64,000 nucleotides of DNA from Lampris incognitus (Eukaryota > Chordata > Actinopteri > Lampriformes > Lampridae), in the NCBI RefSeq assembly GCF_029633865.1, contig NC_079223.1, positions 35,784,134-35,848,133 on the forward strand. Direction: 5' to 3'. The notes under the pieces were generated by a model. It had not been told where the DNA came from and did no database searches. It worked only from the letters and a program-made list of their open reading frames with translations. Positions 22,405-32,108 of this stretch are shown one piece after another (position 1 is the stretch's first letter; every line of letters begins with the position of its first letter). A program made the position numbers and the translations under genes.

Positions 22405-22885
22405 CGCTCGATTTATTTCAATTGCTGGCAAATGAAATTCAAAGAGTGACTTATCAAGCTTGAAAATCAGAAATCCAGTGTGCTGTTACAATAAGGATAC
22501 ATAGTGCAAAATTTGCAATGCTCCATATTATTCACGCTATCCTGAATGGACGCTTAACATTGGCCTTGTAAAATATAGATGCTTTTGCACCATTTCATCA
22601 GAGCTAAAGTTAGCCCATCTCAGTGATGTTTTTAGAGAACAGACACCCCAGAAAATCAAGCTGACACATCAGAAACACTTCAAAAGCTTTATCAAATGAG
22701 TCATTTGTTTATGTTAAAGCTGATGGCGCATGTCGTGCGTACATCTCTATCCAGGTGTTTGTGTGAAATCCTAGTACCTCGAATGAAACCGGATGGAAAA
22801 TACCAGGTGATAAGAAATGGGGGAGAGGCAAAGAGAGAAAAGTGCTCAGAGAGCAATATATATATATAAAACTTTGTTAAAAGAA
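22405..22885. other. Gene-free stretch
   Basis: Nothing recognisable apart from a short TATATA run at 22858. Confidence 0.45.
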
Positions 22886-22889
22886 ACAC

Positions 22890-23005
22890 TCAATGGTAGG
22901 GAAAGTGCTCAACAAATAAAGAGCAAAATAATTCAGTTAGTCAAGTAAATTCTCTATGAGACAGTACAAGCCTGTTTCATGCTATAAGCAATCGTCAGCT
23001 GTCAA
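22890..23005 (-). repeat. Hammerhead-like repeat, copy 1
   Basis: On the minus strand it reads CTGACGA, then TTGCTTATAGCAT (stem TGCT/AGCA), then GAAACAGGCTTGTACTGTC. Two diverged relatives occur at 59586-59632 (-) and 59876-59931 (+). The flank CAATGGTAGGGAAAGTGCTC is also shared with the copy near 59970. Confidence 0.6.
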
Positions 23006-23127
23006 AACCATATATATATATATATATGAAAAACTTCTATGGATTAGTTTTTTCCTACATCTATCTTAATTAGTTTTTCCCTACATCTATCTTAATCTAA
23101 ATAAATGTATATATTTATATATATTAC

Positions 23128-24130
23128 ATTACAGTCATTTAGCCGACGCTTTTATCCAAAGTGACTTACAATAAGTGCATTTAACATAGGAAATCAAGAG
23201 AACTACTTGTCATCAGAGGTCATAAGTGCGTCTTCTCTCTAAACAAGCATCTAAGAGCAAAACCAGTCCTAAAGTAAAAGCGCACGAAAGAGATTTTTCT
23301 TTTTAAATGAGTGAATACAATGAGTGCTAAGAGCAAGTAACAGGGTAGTAGTTCTTGAAGAGGCAAGTTTTCAACCTGCGCCGAAAGATGGGCAGAGACT
23401 CCGCTGTCCTGACATCAGTGGGGAGTTCATTCCACCACTGTGGGGCCAGGACAGAAAAGAGCTGTGACTGGGTTGATCGGCAGCAGGGGCCTCTGAGCGA
23501 CGGGGCAACCAGGCGTCCCGAGGCAGCAGAGCGAAGTGGTCGGGCGGGGGTGTAGGGCTTGACCATGGCCTGGAGTTAGGAAGGAGCTGTTCCTTTCACT
23601 GCCCTGTAGGCTAGCACCAGAGTCTTAAACTGGATGCGAGCAGCTGCTGGGAGCCAGTGTAGGGACATGAGAAGGGGAGTTGTGTGGGAGAACTTAGGGC
23701 GGTTGAACACAAGATGAGCTGCAGCTTTCTGAACAAGCTCCTGATGGCCAACGCCAGGGCACCAGCAAGGAGGGAGTTGCCGTAGTCCAGCCGGGAGATG
23801 ACCAGAGCCTGGATGAGCCCCTGTGATGTCTCGTCGGTGAGGAATGGTTGAACCTCCTGATGTTATAGAGGAGAAATCTGCAGGAGCGAGCAACTGATGC
23901 AAGGTTTGCAGCAAACAACAGTTGGTCGTCCAGGATCACACCCAGATTCCTCGCAGTCTGAGTTGGCGTCACCATGGTGTTGTCAATGGTGATGGCCAGG
24001 TCTCGGTGCGGGCAACCTTTCCCCGGGAGGAACATCAGCTCTGTCTTGTCCAGATTGAGCTTCAGGTGGTGTGTCGCCACCCACTCTGAGATGTCAGTCA
24101 AGCACGCAGCAATGCTTGTCTCTACTTGAG
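23128..24130 (-). pseudogene. L2/CR1-like LINE 3' fragment
   Basis: Minus-strand pieces read ATHHLKLNLDKTELMFLPG, then ARNLGVILDDQLLFAANLA, then ARIQFKTLVLAYRAVKGTAP and FSVLAPQWWNELPTDVR. These are the thumb and C-terminal motifs of L2-like elements, in different frames. The 3' end at about 23128-23175 carries ATTTAGCCGACGCTTTTATC, a common fish retroelement tail. Confidence 0.75.
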
Positions 24131-24177
24131 TGTCAAGGGGAGGAAAGGGCATGATCAGATATAGATATATAGATATA

Positions 24178-24240
24178 TATATCCATCCATTATCCAAGCC
24201 GCTTATTCAAGTAGGGTCCCAGCATTATTGGGCAGCAGGC
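24178..24240 (-). repeat. Family B SINE 3' end fragment
   Basis: CCATCCATTATCCAAGCCGC matches the inverse of the SINE 3' end seen at 33445-33475. Confidence 0.6.
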
Positions 24241-24449
24241 CAATATATATTTAAAGCCAGTTTTCTAGATGATGATCATAATGTTGATTATAAAACGCAA
24301 AATCTTTAATATCTAACAACAGCATATAATTTTAGATGCACTCATTCACATACATTTTAGGGGGGGTTGTAACCCCCCCGAATGAAGGGCAGAAGACAGG
24401 TAGAAGACAGGTTCACATGGAACTTCATATCTAGAAATTTAAATTGAAT

Positions 24450-25555
24450 TAAAGCCGCAAGCGGCGTTGGGAGGGGTCCAAGCGTTGGCACTGTTGCGCC
24501 CCCTATGGAGCAATTTGAATGGTTTTGTCCTCATGACCATATACCTTCACCCAACGTAAATAATTAACGCTACGATACGTAGGGGCCTTTTATACACCTA
24601 GCCTGTAATAGACTACCGTTTCAACATGAGACTAAACCGCTGTTGATAATGTAATAAAGATTGAAGAATCTTGCTTCAGAAACAGTAGCCTACCCGAGTT
24701 TCCAACTAGCTATGACAATGTCGGATTACTTGGGTCGCCTGTGTCCTAGACGATTACCGTAATTTTTTTAAATGTCGTAACACTTCCATTGCTTCAGAAA
24801 CATGTGCCAGAGTTTCCAAAACTGGACCAGACGGTGTCTGATTTCTTGCGTCCTAGCCGACTGCCGTAAAAAGAAAAAGTATGTCGTTAAACCCAGGTGT
24901 CCTGGCGTGTGGTATGTAGAGCTGCAGCGATTCCACACCAAATAAGTCAAAATAGCGGGCAAACTATATGACTGACATAGGTGGTCCCAATAGTAAAGTT
25001 GTTGAGCACATTGAGATGCATGGGTCGATTAAGTTTTGTGTTGATCTGACTTATGCTGTGGAAGTTATGGCCTTTTAAGCATGACCCTTTGTTGTAGCGC
25101 CACTATCTGGCTGACATGGGTGATATGTAGTGCCAGAGTAGTGGGGGGCCGTATGAATGCACCTACCAAATTTGGTTGGTCTAGGACTTATGATTGCTGA
25201 GCCTCAGACACTTTTAGCTGAGAAACCGCGCCCAAACTAATACAAGTCAAAATGGCGGGCAAACTATATGGCTGACATATGTGGTCCCGATAACAAAGTT
25301 GTAGAGCACATTCAGATGCATATGTCTGTGCAGTTTTGTGTTGATCTGACTTATGGTGTGGGAATTATAGCCTTTTACGCATGACCCTTTGTTATAGCGC
25401 CACCATCTTGCTGACATAGGTGATTTGTGGTGCCGGAGTAGTGGGGGGCCATAGGAATCCACGTACCAAAGTTGGTTGGTCTAGGACTTACGGTTGCGGA
25501 GCTTCACACACTTTTAATGGAGAAAAAAAATAATAATCCTAACAAATACAATAGG
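24450..25555. repeat. Unclassified repeat with 300-bp tandem duplication
   Basis: It begins TTAAAGCCGCAAGCGGCG and ends near CAATAGGGTTCCACC. Inside, two direct units start GTCAAAATAGCGGGC at 24946 and GTCAAAATGGCGGGC at 25246, a period of exactly 300 bases, and stay similar to about 25517. The units share TTTTGTGTTGATCTGACTTA and GTAGTGGGGGGCC blocks. No coding capacity is seen; it is probably a non-autonomous DNA transposon. Confidence 0.6.
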
Positions 25556-25564
25556 GTTCCACCA

Positions 25565-26210
25565 GCTTCGCTGATTGGACTCCTAATAAAGAGGGTAGTG
25601 GAGAGCACCTGATGACTCATCAAGTCATCATCCTGTAACAGGGCCCAACTTGGATCTCCATTATAACAGGTGTCTGAAATTCAGATTTGACCAGAAACGT
25701 AAAGCGCTTTGAGTGGCTGTTGCCGCTAGAAAAGCGCTATATAAAATGCAGCTTGGTTGACTGATTGATTCTCCTCTGGTGAGGAGGTTTTTCTCCTCAT
25801 TGAAGGCAGCCTGGTTGAATTGATGTTGCTGCCCGACTACAACCTGACCACCCTGTAATGTGAATAATGACACAAATCTTTATGTGGAAAACAGTTTTAT
25901 TTTGACCCCCCCCCCCATCTTTTTGTATTATTTATTTATTTATTTATTCATTTATTTGCGTGTGTTTATGTTTTTCCACCACAGTAATGTCACCAGCATC
26001 CATTTAATCCTTGAGGACAGACACGAGGACTAAAGCCGCCGTCTACACGTCTATACTATATGGCCGCCTGAGTAAAGCATGCTAGAAATCAGTTATGAGG
26101 AGAAGTGGGATGAAGACAACACATGAAGTGATGTCAGTGTCTGTTGATGACCGGACAGTATGTGTTTTATTCCAGTGATGAATGACGACATTTATAAAGT
26201 GCAGGCACAA
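25565..26210. other. Gene-free stretch with (TTTA)n
   Basis: A GCGCTATATAAAATG retroelement-tail motif lies at 25734-25748 and a TTTA-rich run at 25925-25955. No gene is seen. Confidence 0.45.
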
Positions 26211-26214
26211 CAAT

Positions 26215-26801
26215 CATGTCCAGTGTTCTCTGTTTTTCCCCCCCAATTGCTGTCTTTAAATGCTTGACTCATTTCTCTCCAGCTATTTCTTTCCTGCTAT
26301 TTGTTGCAAACTGTATGCACAAGCCAATATGCTGCCACACAAATTTCATATGTGTACAGATGATGTTAAAACTGCTCTTTTTAGGGCCTACCGTATGCCA
26401 CTCTATACAGCCCACTTGTGGTGCGACTATAGCAAAGCAAAAATGAAAAAGCTGCAGCTAGCATACAATGATGCATTCAGACTCTTGCTCAAGCTTCCAA
26501 GATGGACAAGTGCGAGTCATATGTTTGTGACTAGCAATGTTCCCACTTTTCATGCTGTGCTGAGAAATTTTATGTACAAATTTGTGTCGATTGATTGATT
26601 CCAAGAATGTAATTATAATGCTCTTAACTGAGCCTACACAAAGCGACCCAAGGTACTCCTCTTGTTTCTGGAAACATTGGAACAAATGCCTGTATAGCTT
26701 TTAATCATTGTGGACTTGTGATCTGCTCTTTTAGCTATACTTTTGTGTTCTTGTCCGGTGTTGTATTTTTGCTGTTGTTGTTGTTTTTTTTTATATGGAT
26801 C
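26215..26801 (+). pseudogene. LINE 3' end, host of the RTE insertion
   Basis: Frame 26260-26598 reads FRAYRMPLYTAHLWCDYSKA, KMKKLQLAYNDAFRLLLKLP and RWTSASHMFVTSNVPTFHAV. This is the C-terminal region of a fish LINE. Its 3' UTR runs to TACCTGTGTGTCTGAAT at 26802 and resumes after the RTE at 29955 with AATAAAGTAAGATTTGATTT and a (TTGA)n tail. The RTE therefore landed in the 3' end of this older LINE. Confidence 0.7.
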
Positions 26802-26846
26802 TACCTGTGTGTCTGAATCTACTACTACTACTTTCGGCTGCTCCCG

Positions 26847-28877
26847 TTAGGGGTCGCCACAGCGGATCATCCGTTTCCATTTCTTCCTGTCTTCTGCGTC
26901 TTCCTCTGTCACACCAGCCACCTGCATGTCTTCCCTCACCACATCCATAAACCTCCTCTTTGGCCTTCCTCTTCTCCTCTTCCCTGGCAGCTCCATATTC
27001 AGCATCTTTCTCCCAATATACTCAGCATCTCTCCTCCACACATGTCCAAGCCATCTCAATCTTGCCTCTCTTGCTTTGTCTCCAAACCGTCCAACCTGAG
27101 CGGTCCCTCTAATATAATCGTTCCTAATCCTGTCCTTCTTCGTTACTCCCAGTGAAAATCTTAGCATCTTCAACTCTGCCACCTCCAGCTCCGCCTCCTG
27201 TCTTTTCGTCAGTGCCACTGTCTCCAAACCATATAACATAGCTGGTCTCACAACCATCTTGTAAACTTTCCCTTTAACTCTTGCTGATACCCTTCTGTCG
27301 CAAATCACTCCTGACACACTTCTCCACCCACTCCACCCTGCCTGCACTCTCTTCTTCACCTCTCTCATGCACTCCCCGTTACTTTGGACAGTTGACCCCA
27401 AGTATTTAAACTCAAATGCCTTTGTCACCTCCACTCCTTGCATCCTGACCATTCCACTGTCCTCTCTCTCATTCACGCATAGGTATTCCGTCTTGCTCCT
27501 ACTGACTTTCATTCCTCTTCTCTCCAGTGCATACCTCCACCTCTCCAGGCTCTCCTCAACCTGCACCCTACTCTCGCTACAGATCACAATGTCATCCGCG
27601 AACATCATCGTCCATGGAGACTCCTGCCTGATCTTGTCCGTCAACCTGTCCATCACCATTGCAAACAAGAAAGGGCTAAGAGCCAATCCTTGATGTAATC
27701 CCACCTCCACCTTGAACCCATCTGTCATTCCAACCGCACACCTCACCATTGTCACACTTCCCTCATACGTATCCTGCACCACTCCTACATACTTCTCTGC
27801 AACTCCTGACTTCCTCATACAATACCAAACCTCCTCTCTCGGCACTCTGTCATAAGCTTTCTCTAAATCTACAAAGACACAATGCAACTCTTTCTGGCCT
27901 TCTCTATACTTCTCCATCAACATTCTCAAAGCAAACATCGCATCTGTGGTGCTCTTTCGTGACATGAAACCATACTGCTGCTCGCTGATCGTCACCTCTC
28001 CTCTTAACCTAGCTTCTATTACTCTTTCCCAAATCTTCATGCTGTGGCTGATCAACTTTATACCTCTGTAGTTGTTACAGTTCTGCACATCGCCCTTGTT
28101 CTTGAAAATCGGTACCAGTATGCTTCTTCTCCACTCCTCAGGCATCCTCTCACTTTCCAGGATTGTGTTAAACAATCTAGTTAAAAACTCCACTGCCATC
28201 TCTCCTAAACATCTCCATGCCTCCACAGGTATGTCATCAGGACCAACTGCCTTTCCATTCTTCATCCTCTTCATAGCTGCCCTCACTTCCTCCTTGCTAA
28301 TCCGCTGAACTTCCTGATTCACTATCCCTACATCATCCAACCTTCTCTCTTTCTCATTTTCTTCATTCATCAGCCCCTCAAAGTATTCCTTCCACCTTAG
28401 CACACTCTCCTCGCTTGTCAGCACATTTCCATCTCTATCCTTGCTCGCCCTAACTTGCTGCACATCCTTTGCAGCTCGGTCCCTCTGTCTAGCCAATCGG
28501 TACAAGTCCTTTTCTCCTTCCTTAGTGTCTAATCTGTCATACAACTCACCATACGCCTTTTCCTTTGCCTTTGCCACCTCTCTCTTTGCTTTAAGCTGCA
28601 TCTCCTTGTACTCCTGTCTACTTTCTTCATCTCTCTTACTATCCCACTTCTTCTTTGCCAACCTTTTCCTCTGTATAATTTGCTGTACTTCCTCATTCCA
28701 CCACCAAGTCTCCTTGTCTTCCTTCCTCTGTCCTGATGACACACCAAGTACCTTCCTAGCTGTCTCCCTCACTATTTCTGCAGTGGTTTTCCAGCCATCT
28801 GGCAACCCTTCACTACCACCCAGTGCCTGTCTTAACTCCTGCCTGAACTCCACACAACAGTCTTCCTTCTTCAACTT
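26847..28877 (-). CDS. RTE LINE reverse transcriptase half of ORF
   Basis: In frame with the endonuclease after one TGA. RT motifs in order: MKNGKAVGPDDIPVEAWR, EEWRRSILVPIFKNKGD, NYRGIKLISHSMKIWERV, CVFVDLEKAYDRVPREEVW (first catalytic D), LHQGLALSPFLFAMVMDRL and MMFADDIVICSES (FADD catalytic pair). The C-terminus has KYLGSTVQSNG, ARLRWLGHVWRRD and RRGRPKRRFMDVV. It stays open for about 675 codons, so catalytic residues are preserved. Function would need readthrough of the TGA or a helper. Confidence 0.9.
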   Translation of the reverse strand, partial: KLKKEDCCVEFRQELRQALGGSEGLPDGWKTTAEIVRETARKVLGVSSGQRKEDKETWWWNEEVQQIIQRKRLAKKKWDSKRDEESRQEYKEMQLKAKREVAKAKEKAYGELYDRLDTKEGEKDLYRLARQRDRAAKDVQQVRASKDRDGNVLTSEESVLRWKEYFEGLMNEENEKERRLDDVGIVNQEVQRISKEEVRAAMKRMKNGKAVGPDDIPVEAWRCLGEMAVEFLTRLFNTILESERMPEEWRRSILVPIFKNKGDVQNCNNYRGIKLISHSMKIWERVIEARLRGEVTISEQQYGFMSRKSTTDAMFALRMLMEKYREGQKELHCVFVDLEKAYDRVPREEVWYCMRKSGVAEKYVGVVQDTYEGSVTMVRCAVGMTDGFKVEVGLHQGLALSPFLFAMVMDRLTDKIRQESPWTMMFADDIVICSESRVQVEESLERWRYALERRGMKVSRSKTEYLCVNEREDSGMVRMQGVEVTKAFEFKYLGSTVQSNGECMREVKKRVQAGWSGWRSVSGVICDRRVSARVKGKVYKMVVRPAMLYGLETVALTKRQEAELEVAELKMLRFSLGVTKKDRIRNDYIRGTAQVGRFGDKAREARLRWLGHVWRRDAEYIGRKMLNMELPGKRRRGRPKRRFMDVVREDMQVAGVTEEDAEDRKKWKRMIRCGDP

Positions 28878-29837
28878 TCACCATTTGATCTTCGGCTGTG
28901 TCTTCACTCGCTTCCTCTTCTTGGTCTCCAAAGTCATCCTACAGACCACCATCCGATGCTGCCTAGCTACGCTCTCCCCTGTCACCACCTTGCAGTCTCC
29001 AATCCCTTTTAGATGGCGCCTTCTACATAAGATATAGTCCACCTGTGTGCACTTTCCTCCACTCTTGTACGTCACCCTGTGTTCCCCCCTCTTCTTGAAA
29101 TATGTATTCACCACAGCCATTTCCATCCTTTTCACAAAATCCACCACCATCTGTCCTTCCACATTTCTCTTCTTGACTCCATACCTTCCCATCACCTCCT
29201 CATCACCTCTGTTCCCTTCACCAACATGTCCATTGAAGTCCGCTCCAATCACCACTCTCTCCTCCTTGGGTACCCTCTCCACCATGTCGTCCAACTCATT
29301 CCAGAATTCTTCTTTTTCATCCATCTCACACCCAACTTGCGGGGCATATGCGCTGATAACATTCAGCAATAAACCCTCAATTTCCAGCTTCATACTCATC
29401 ACTCTGTCTGACACTCTCTTCACCTCCAGCACGCTCTTGACATACTCTTCCTTCAGAATTACCCCTACCCCATTTCTCCTCCCATTCACACCATGGTAGA
29501 AGAGTTTGAACCCACCTCCGATACTCCTGGCCTTACTCCCCTTCCACCTGGTCTCTTGCACACACAGTATGCCTACCTTTCTTCTTTCCATCATGTCAGC
29601 CAGCTCTCTCCCTTTACCAGTCATAGTGCCAACATTCAAAGTTCCAACTCTCACCTCCACATGCCTACCCTTCCTCCTCTCTAGCTGCCTCTGGACATGC
29701 TTTCCCCCTCTCCTTCTCCTTCGCCCAACAGTAGCATAGTTTCCACCGACACCCTGCTGGTTAACAGTACCGGCGGCGGTCGTTGGTAACCCGGGCCTCG
29801 GCCGATCCGGTATGTAAGTCTTATTTATGATCCGCAT
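28878..29837 (-). CDS. RTE LINE endonuclease half of ORF (319 aa)
   Basis: The apurinic/apyrimidinic-type endonuclease nicks target DNA to prime reverse transcription. Motifs: VRVGTLNVGTMTGKGREL, VGILCVQETRWKG (catalytic E), NVISAYAPQVG, RVVIGADFNGHVGE and TYKSGGKCTQVDYILCRR. The histidine near the end falls in ARQHRMVVCRM. The frame ends at TGA 28878-28880, right after QPKIKW, and the downstream RT continues in the same frame. This is a single nonsense change in what was one polyprotein. Confidence 0.88.
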   Translation of the reverse strand: MRIINKTYIPDRPRPGLPTTAAGTVNQQGVGGNYATVGRRRRRGGKHVQRQLERRKGRHVEVRVGTLNVGTMTGKGRELADMMERRKVGILCVQETRWKGSKARSIGGGFKLFYHGVNGRRNGVGVILKEEYVKSVLEVKRVSDRVMSMKLEIEGLLLNVISAYAPQVGCEMDEKEEFWNELDDMVERVPKEERVVIGADFNGHVGEGNRGDEEVMGRYGVKKRNVEGQMVVDFVKRMEMAVVNTYFKKRGEHRVTYKSGGKCTQVDYILCRRRHLKGIGDCKVVTGESVARQHRMVVCRMTLETKKRKRVKTQPKIKW

Positions 29838-29971
29838 ATTTGATTTGGCAAAGATTTTACGCCGGATGCCCTTCCTGGCGCAACCCTCCCCATTTGTCCG
29901 GGCTTGGGACCGGCACTAAGGATGTACTGGCTTGTGCATCCTCAGTGGCTGGGTTACCTGTGTGTCTGAAT

Positions 29972-30835
29972 AAAGTAAGATTTGATTTGATTGATTGATA
30001 TTCGTACGTTCCGAGTTTTCCGTCAAAAGTACTTTCCTTCAAGAGTATATTTTTCACTTATTACTTTCCTCTTCCACCCATCCTCCTCCCCCTCTAGAAA
30101 CAAGAAACAGACCACGGAGCAACTCCCTAAGATGCATTATTACCCTGCTTTCATTTTACTGTCTATTTTGTATCAACAGTAAGCCTAACAGACCGTGGAT
30201 ATCCAATTCTCTAATCACATCTAGGAAAAGAGGGAGATTGGACGACTAGAGCTCTGTGCCTTTATACAGAGGGCTTTTATAGACCGTCTCTTCCGTCTCT
30301 TCCAAGGATTGTCGGAAACAGGCCTGCCAAGCCAAGCGAGTAAACATATTAATCTCAGGGCTGTAGAGGCGATACAGAAATTAAACGGTCAGGACCTTTA
30401 GAGCTGCAGAGCTCCCAGAGGAGCCTGGGAGACTCAGCTGCACATAGCCCTGTCCAGCACAGCAGGAAATGGCATTCCCATAAAACTGAAGGGCTCTTTG
30501 GAGAAGACCAGCCTCTCTATTTCTGTTGTTCCCATGGTGGGGTTAAACTATGTGGCATTGCGAAATCAAAATGTGCTGTGTGTATGAGAGACACTGTGCA
30601 GCAAAGCAAGACACACAAGGGGGGGAAGGGGCAGGAGATACAGACACTGATAGCCTGTCCTTTTTATACAAAAGGCACACTAAGCAGGACTGCTGCCACA
30701 TGTCAATAGGCCAAAGATGGTAGTGGGCTGCACCACACCCCACTATCAAAGGGCGAGCAGATATTCATAATTTACTTTGTCTTGGCTAAACACTCGACTG
30801 AAGCCATTGCACAGTAAAGAAACCTTTGATCTTCT
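29972..30835. other. LINE tail and gene-free stretch
   Basis: 29972-30000 is the TTGATTGA tail of the older LINE. No gene or element is recognised after that. Confidence 0.5.
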
Positions 30836-30839
30836 TCTA

Positions 30840-31015
30840 TTAATCAAAAAGACATGCATGCCAACATGCATGCCAACATGCATGTTGGCATGCAAAGAAG
30901 AACTAGAGTTGGGCCCCGGGTGCTGCAGCTGCCCACTGCTCCTATACAATAGGATGGGTTAAATGCAGCAAACACATTCATTGTAGGAATACAATGACAA
31001 CATAAAGTGGCTTTC
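30840..31015 (+). mobile_element. tRNA-derived SINE, family B (5' truncated)
   Basis: Starts within the AAAAGACATGCATG block, here expanded into a small palindromic ATGCATGCCAAC repeat. It continues through GGGCCCCGGGTGCTGC to an ACAATGACAACATAAAG tail. Confidence 0.75.
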
Positions 31016-31135
31016 TTAAAAGATCCATATGTCCATATATATTAGATGGGTTCCACTGAATTTTAAGAATATAAATTATTACTAATTATTACTAATATTA
31101 GCGATAATGACAAAGAATTTTCTTGGCTTCTTCTC

Positions 31136-31232
31136 CTTTTTCTCCTTTTTCTTCATGTTCTTGTTCTTGTTCTTGTTCTTGTTCTTCTTCTTCTTCTTCT
31201 TCTTCTTCTTCTTGTCATCATCATCATTGTTG
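31136..31232. repeat. (CTT)n-type microsatellite
   Basis: TTCTTG units grade into pure TTC units and then a CATCAT run. Confidence 0.9.
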
Positions 31233-31917
31233 TTGGTGTCATGTTGCTGTTTGTTATTATTCAGTAATGAATTTCATACAGACCAGTGCACAGGCTAAGT
31301 GATGGTTACGTCACATGAAGCCTATATGTTTCCATACCAGCTATTTTTATTGGATTTCCCTCCCACTATACCCGCATAGGAGCACAGTGTGCGTCTGCGC
31401 AATAAGCTATAGTCTAGCTACTGGTTCACGGTGGTGGTGGTGGTGGTGGGGGGGGGGGGTTTCTTCCCCCAGCATTTCTACAGCTGATTCACGAAATATT
31501 ATACAAGCCATGTTAGGCGGAATCCTCCCGGAGCCGGACCTCCCCGTTTGCTGAATATAGGCGTGGCTTTGGATGGAGGCGCTCCGGGATCCCCACCTGC
31601 CCTCACACCGTTGTTGTCGCTGTGCCAAGCTTGTTATATCTGCCAAAGATTTGAACTAAGACGCGTCTGGATATCCATTCAGGTTTGGACTGGGACGCGT
31701 TCGTTCAGGGGTTAGGCTGTTTTGGGGTCGGTGTTTTGGCTCTAACATCCAAGCGAGTGTTCATAATTCTCACACGACCCGTGCGATAAATAAGCAGCAG
31801 CGAGGACGGGCTGTCGGACCGGACCGGGCCTTCAGGACCGCAGATAGGCGGGAGCAGATCAGTCACCCTGGTTCATGTGTAGGATTATCCGGTGCACAGG
31901 TCGTGCACACAGCGAGA
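31233..31917 (+). promoter_or_regulatory. lgi1 upstream region and 5' UTR (no core element proven)
   Basis: Covers the 680 bases before the lgi1 start codon. It contains a (GGT)n/G-run simple repeat at 31430-31459. From about 31560 it becomes CpG-richer (GGAGGCGCTCCGGG, GACGCGTTCGTTC, CGAGGACGGGC), as at many vertebrate promoters. A TATA-like GATAAATAAG lies at 31785. The transcription start cannot be placed from sequence alone. Confidence 0.4.
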
Positions 31918-32108
31918 ATGGAGCGTGCAAACAAGATCCCCACAGGATTCGCCGTCTTGCTTTTGCTGGTGTCAGTTTTGCTGGTGGCAGACGGCAAGAG
32001 ACCCCGGCAGCCTCGCTGTCCCTCATCATGTACATGTACCAAAGATAACGCCTTGTGCGAAAGCGCAGGGTTGATTCCGCGCAGCTTTCCCTCCGATGTC
32101 ATATCACT
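31918..32108 (+). CDS. lgi1: lgi1 exon 1: signal peptide and LRRNT
   Basis: Encodes residues 1-63. A hydrophobic [13 protein letters not shown] core precedes the [14 protein letters not shown] cysteine cluster. It ends CT|GTAAGT, splitting a leucine codon (2+1). Confidence 0.93.

Larger units (their letters stand above)
26819..29954 (-). mobile_element. RTE-type LINE, nearly full length, 17-bp TSD
   Basis: The element lies between two identical 17-base copies of TACCTGTGTGTCTGAAT (26802-26818 and 29955-29971), a clear target site duplication. On the minus strand it has a short 5' leader, an endonuclease/RT reading frame spanning 29837-26847, and a very short 3' UTR. That 3' UTR ends GGGAGCAGCCGAAAG(TAG)n, typical of RTE elements. 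Only one stop interrupts the frame. Confidence 0.92.

Noticed and set aside
28441-29499. Plus-strand open frames of 150-198 codons
   Set aside because: They are antisense to the RTE endonuclease/RT frame and consist of Ser/Leu/Thr-rich low-complexity peptide.
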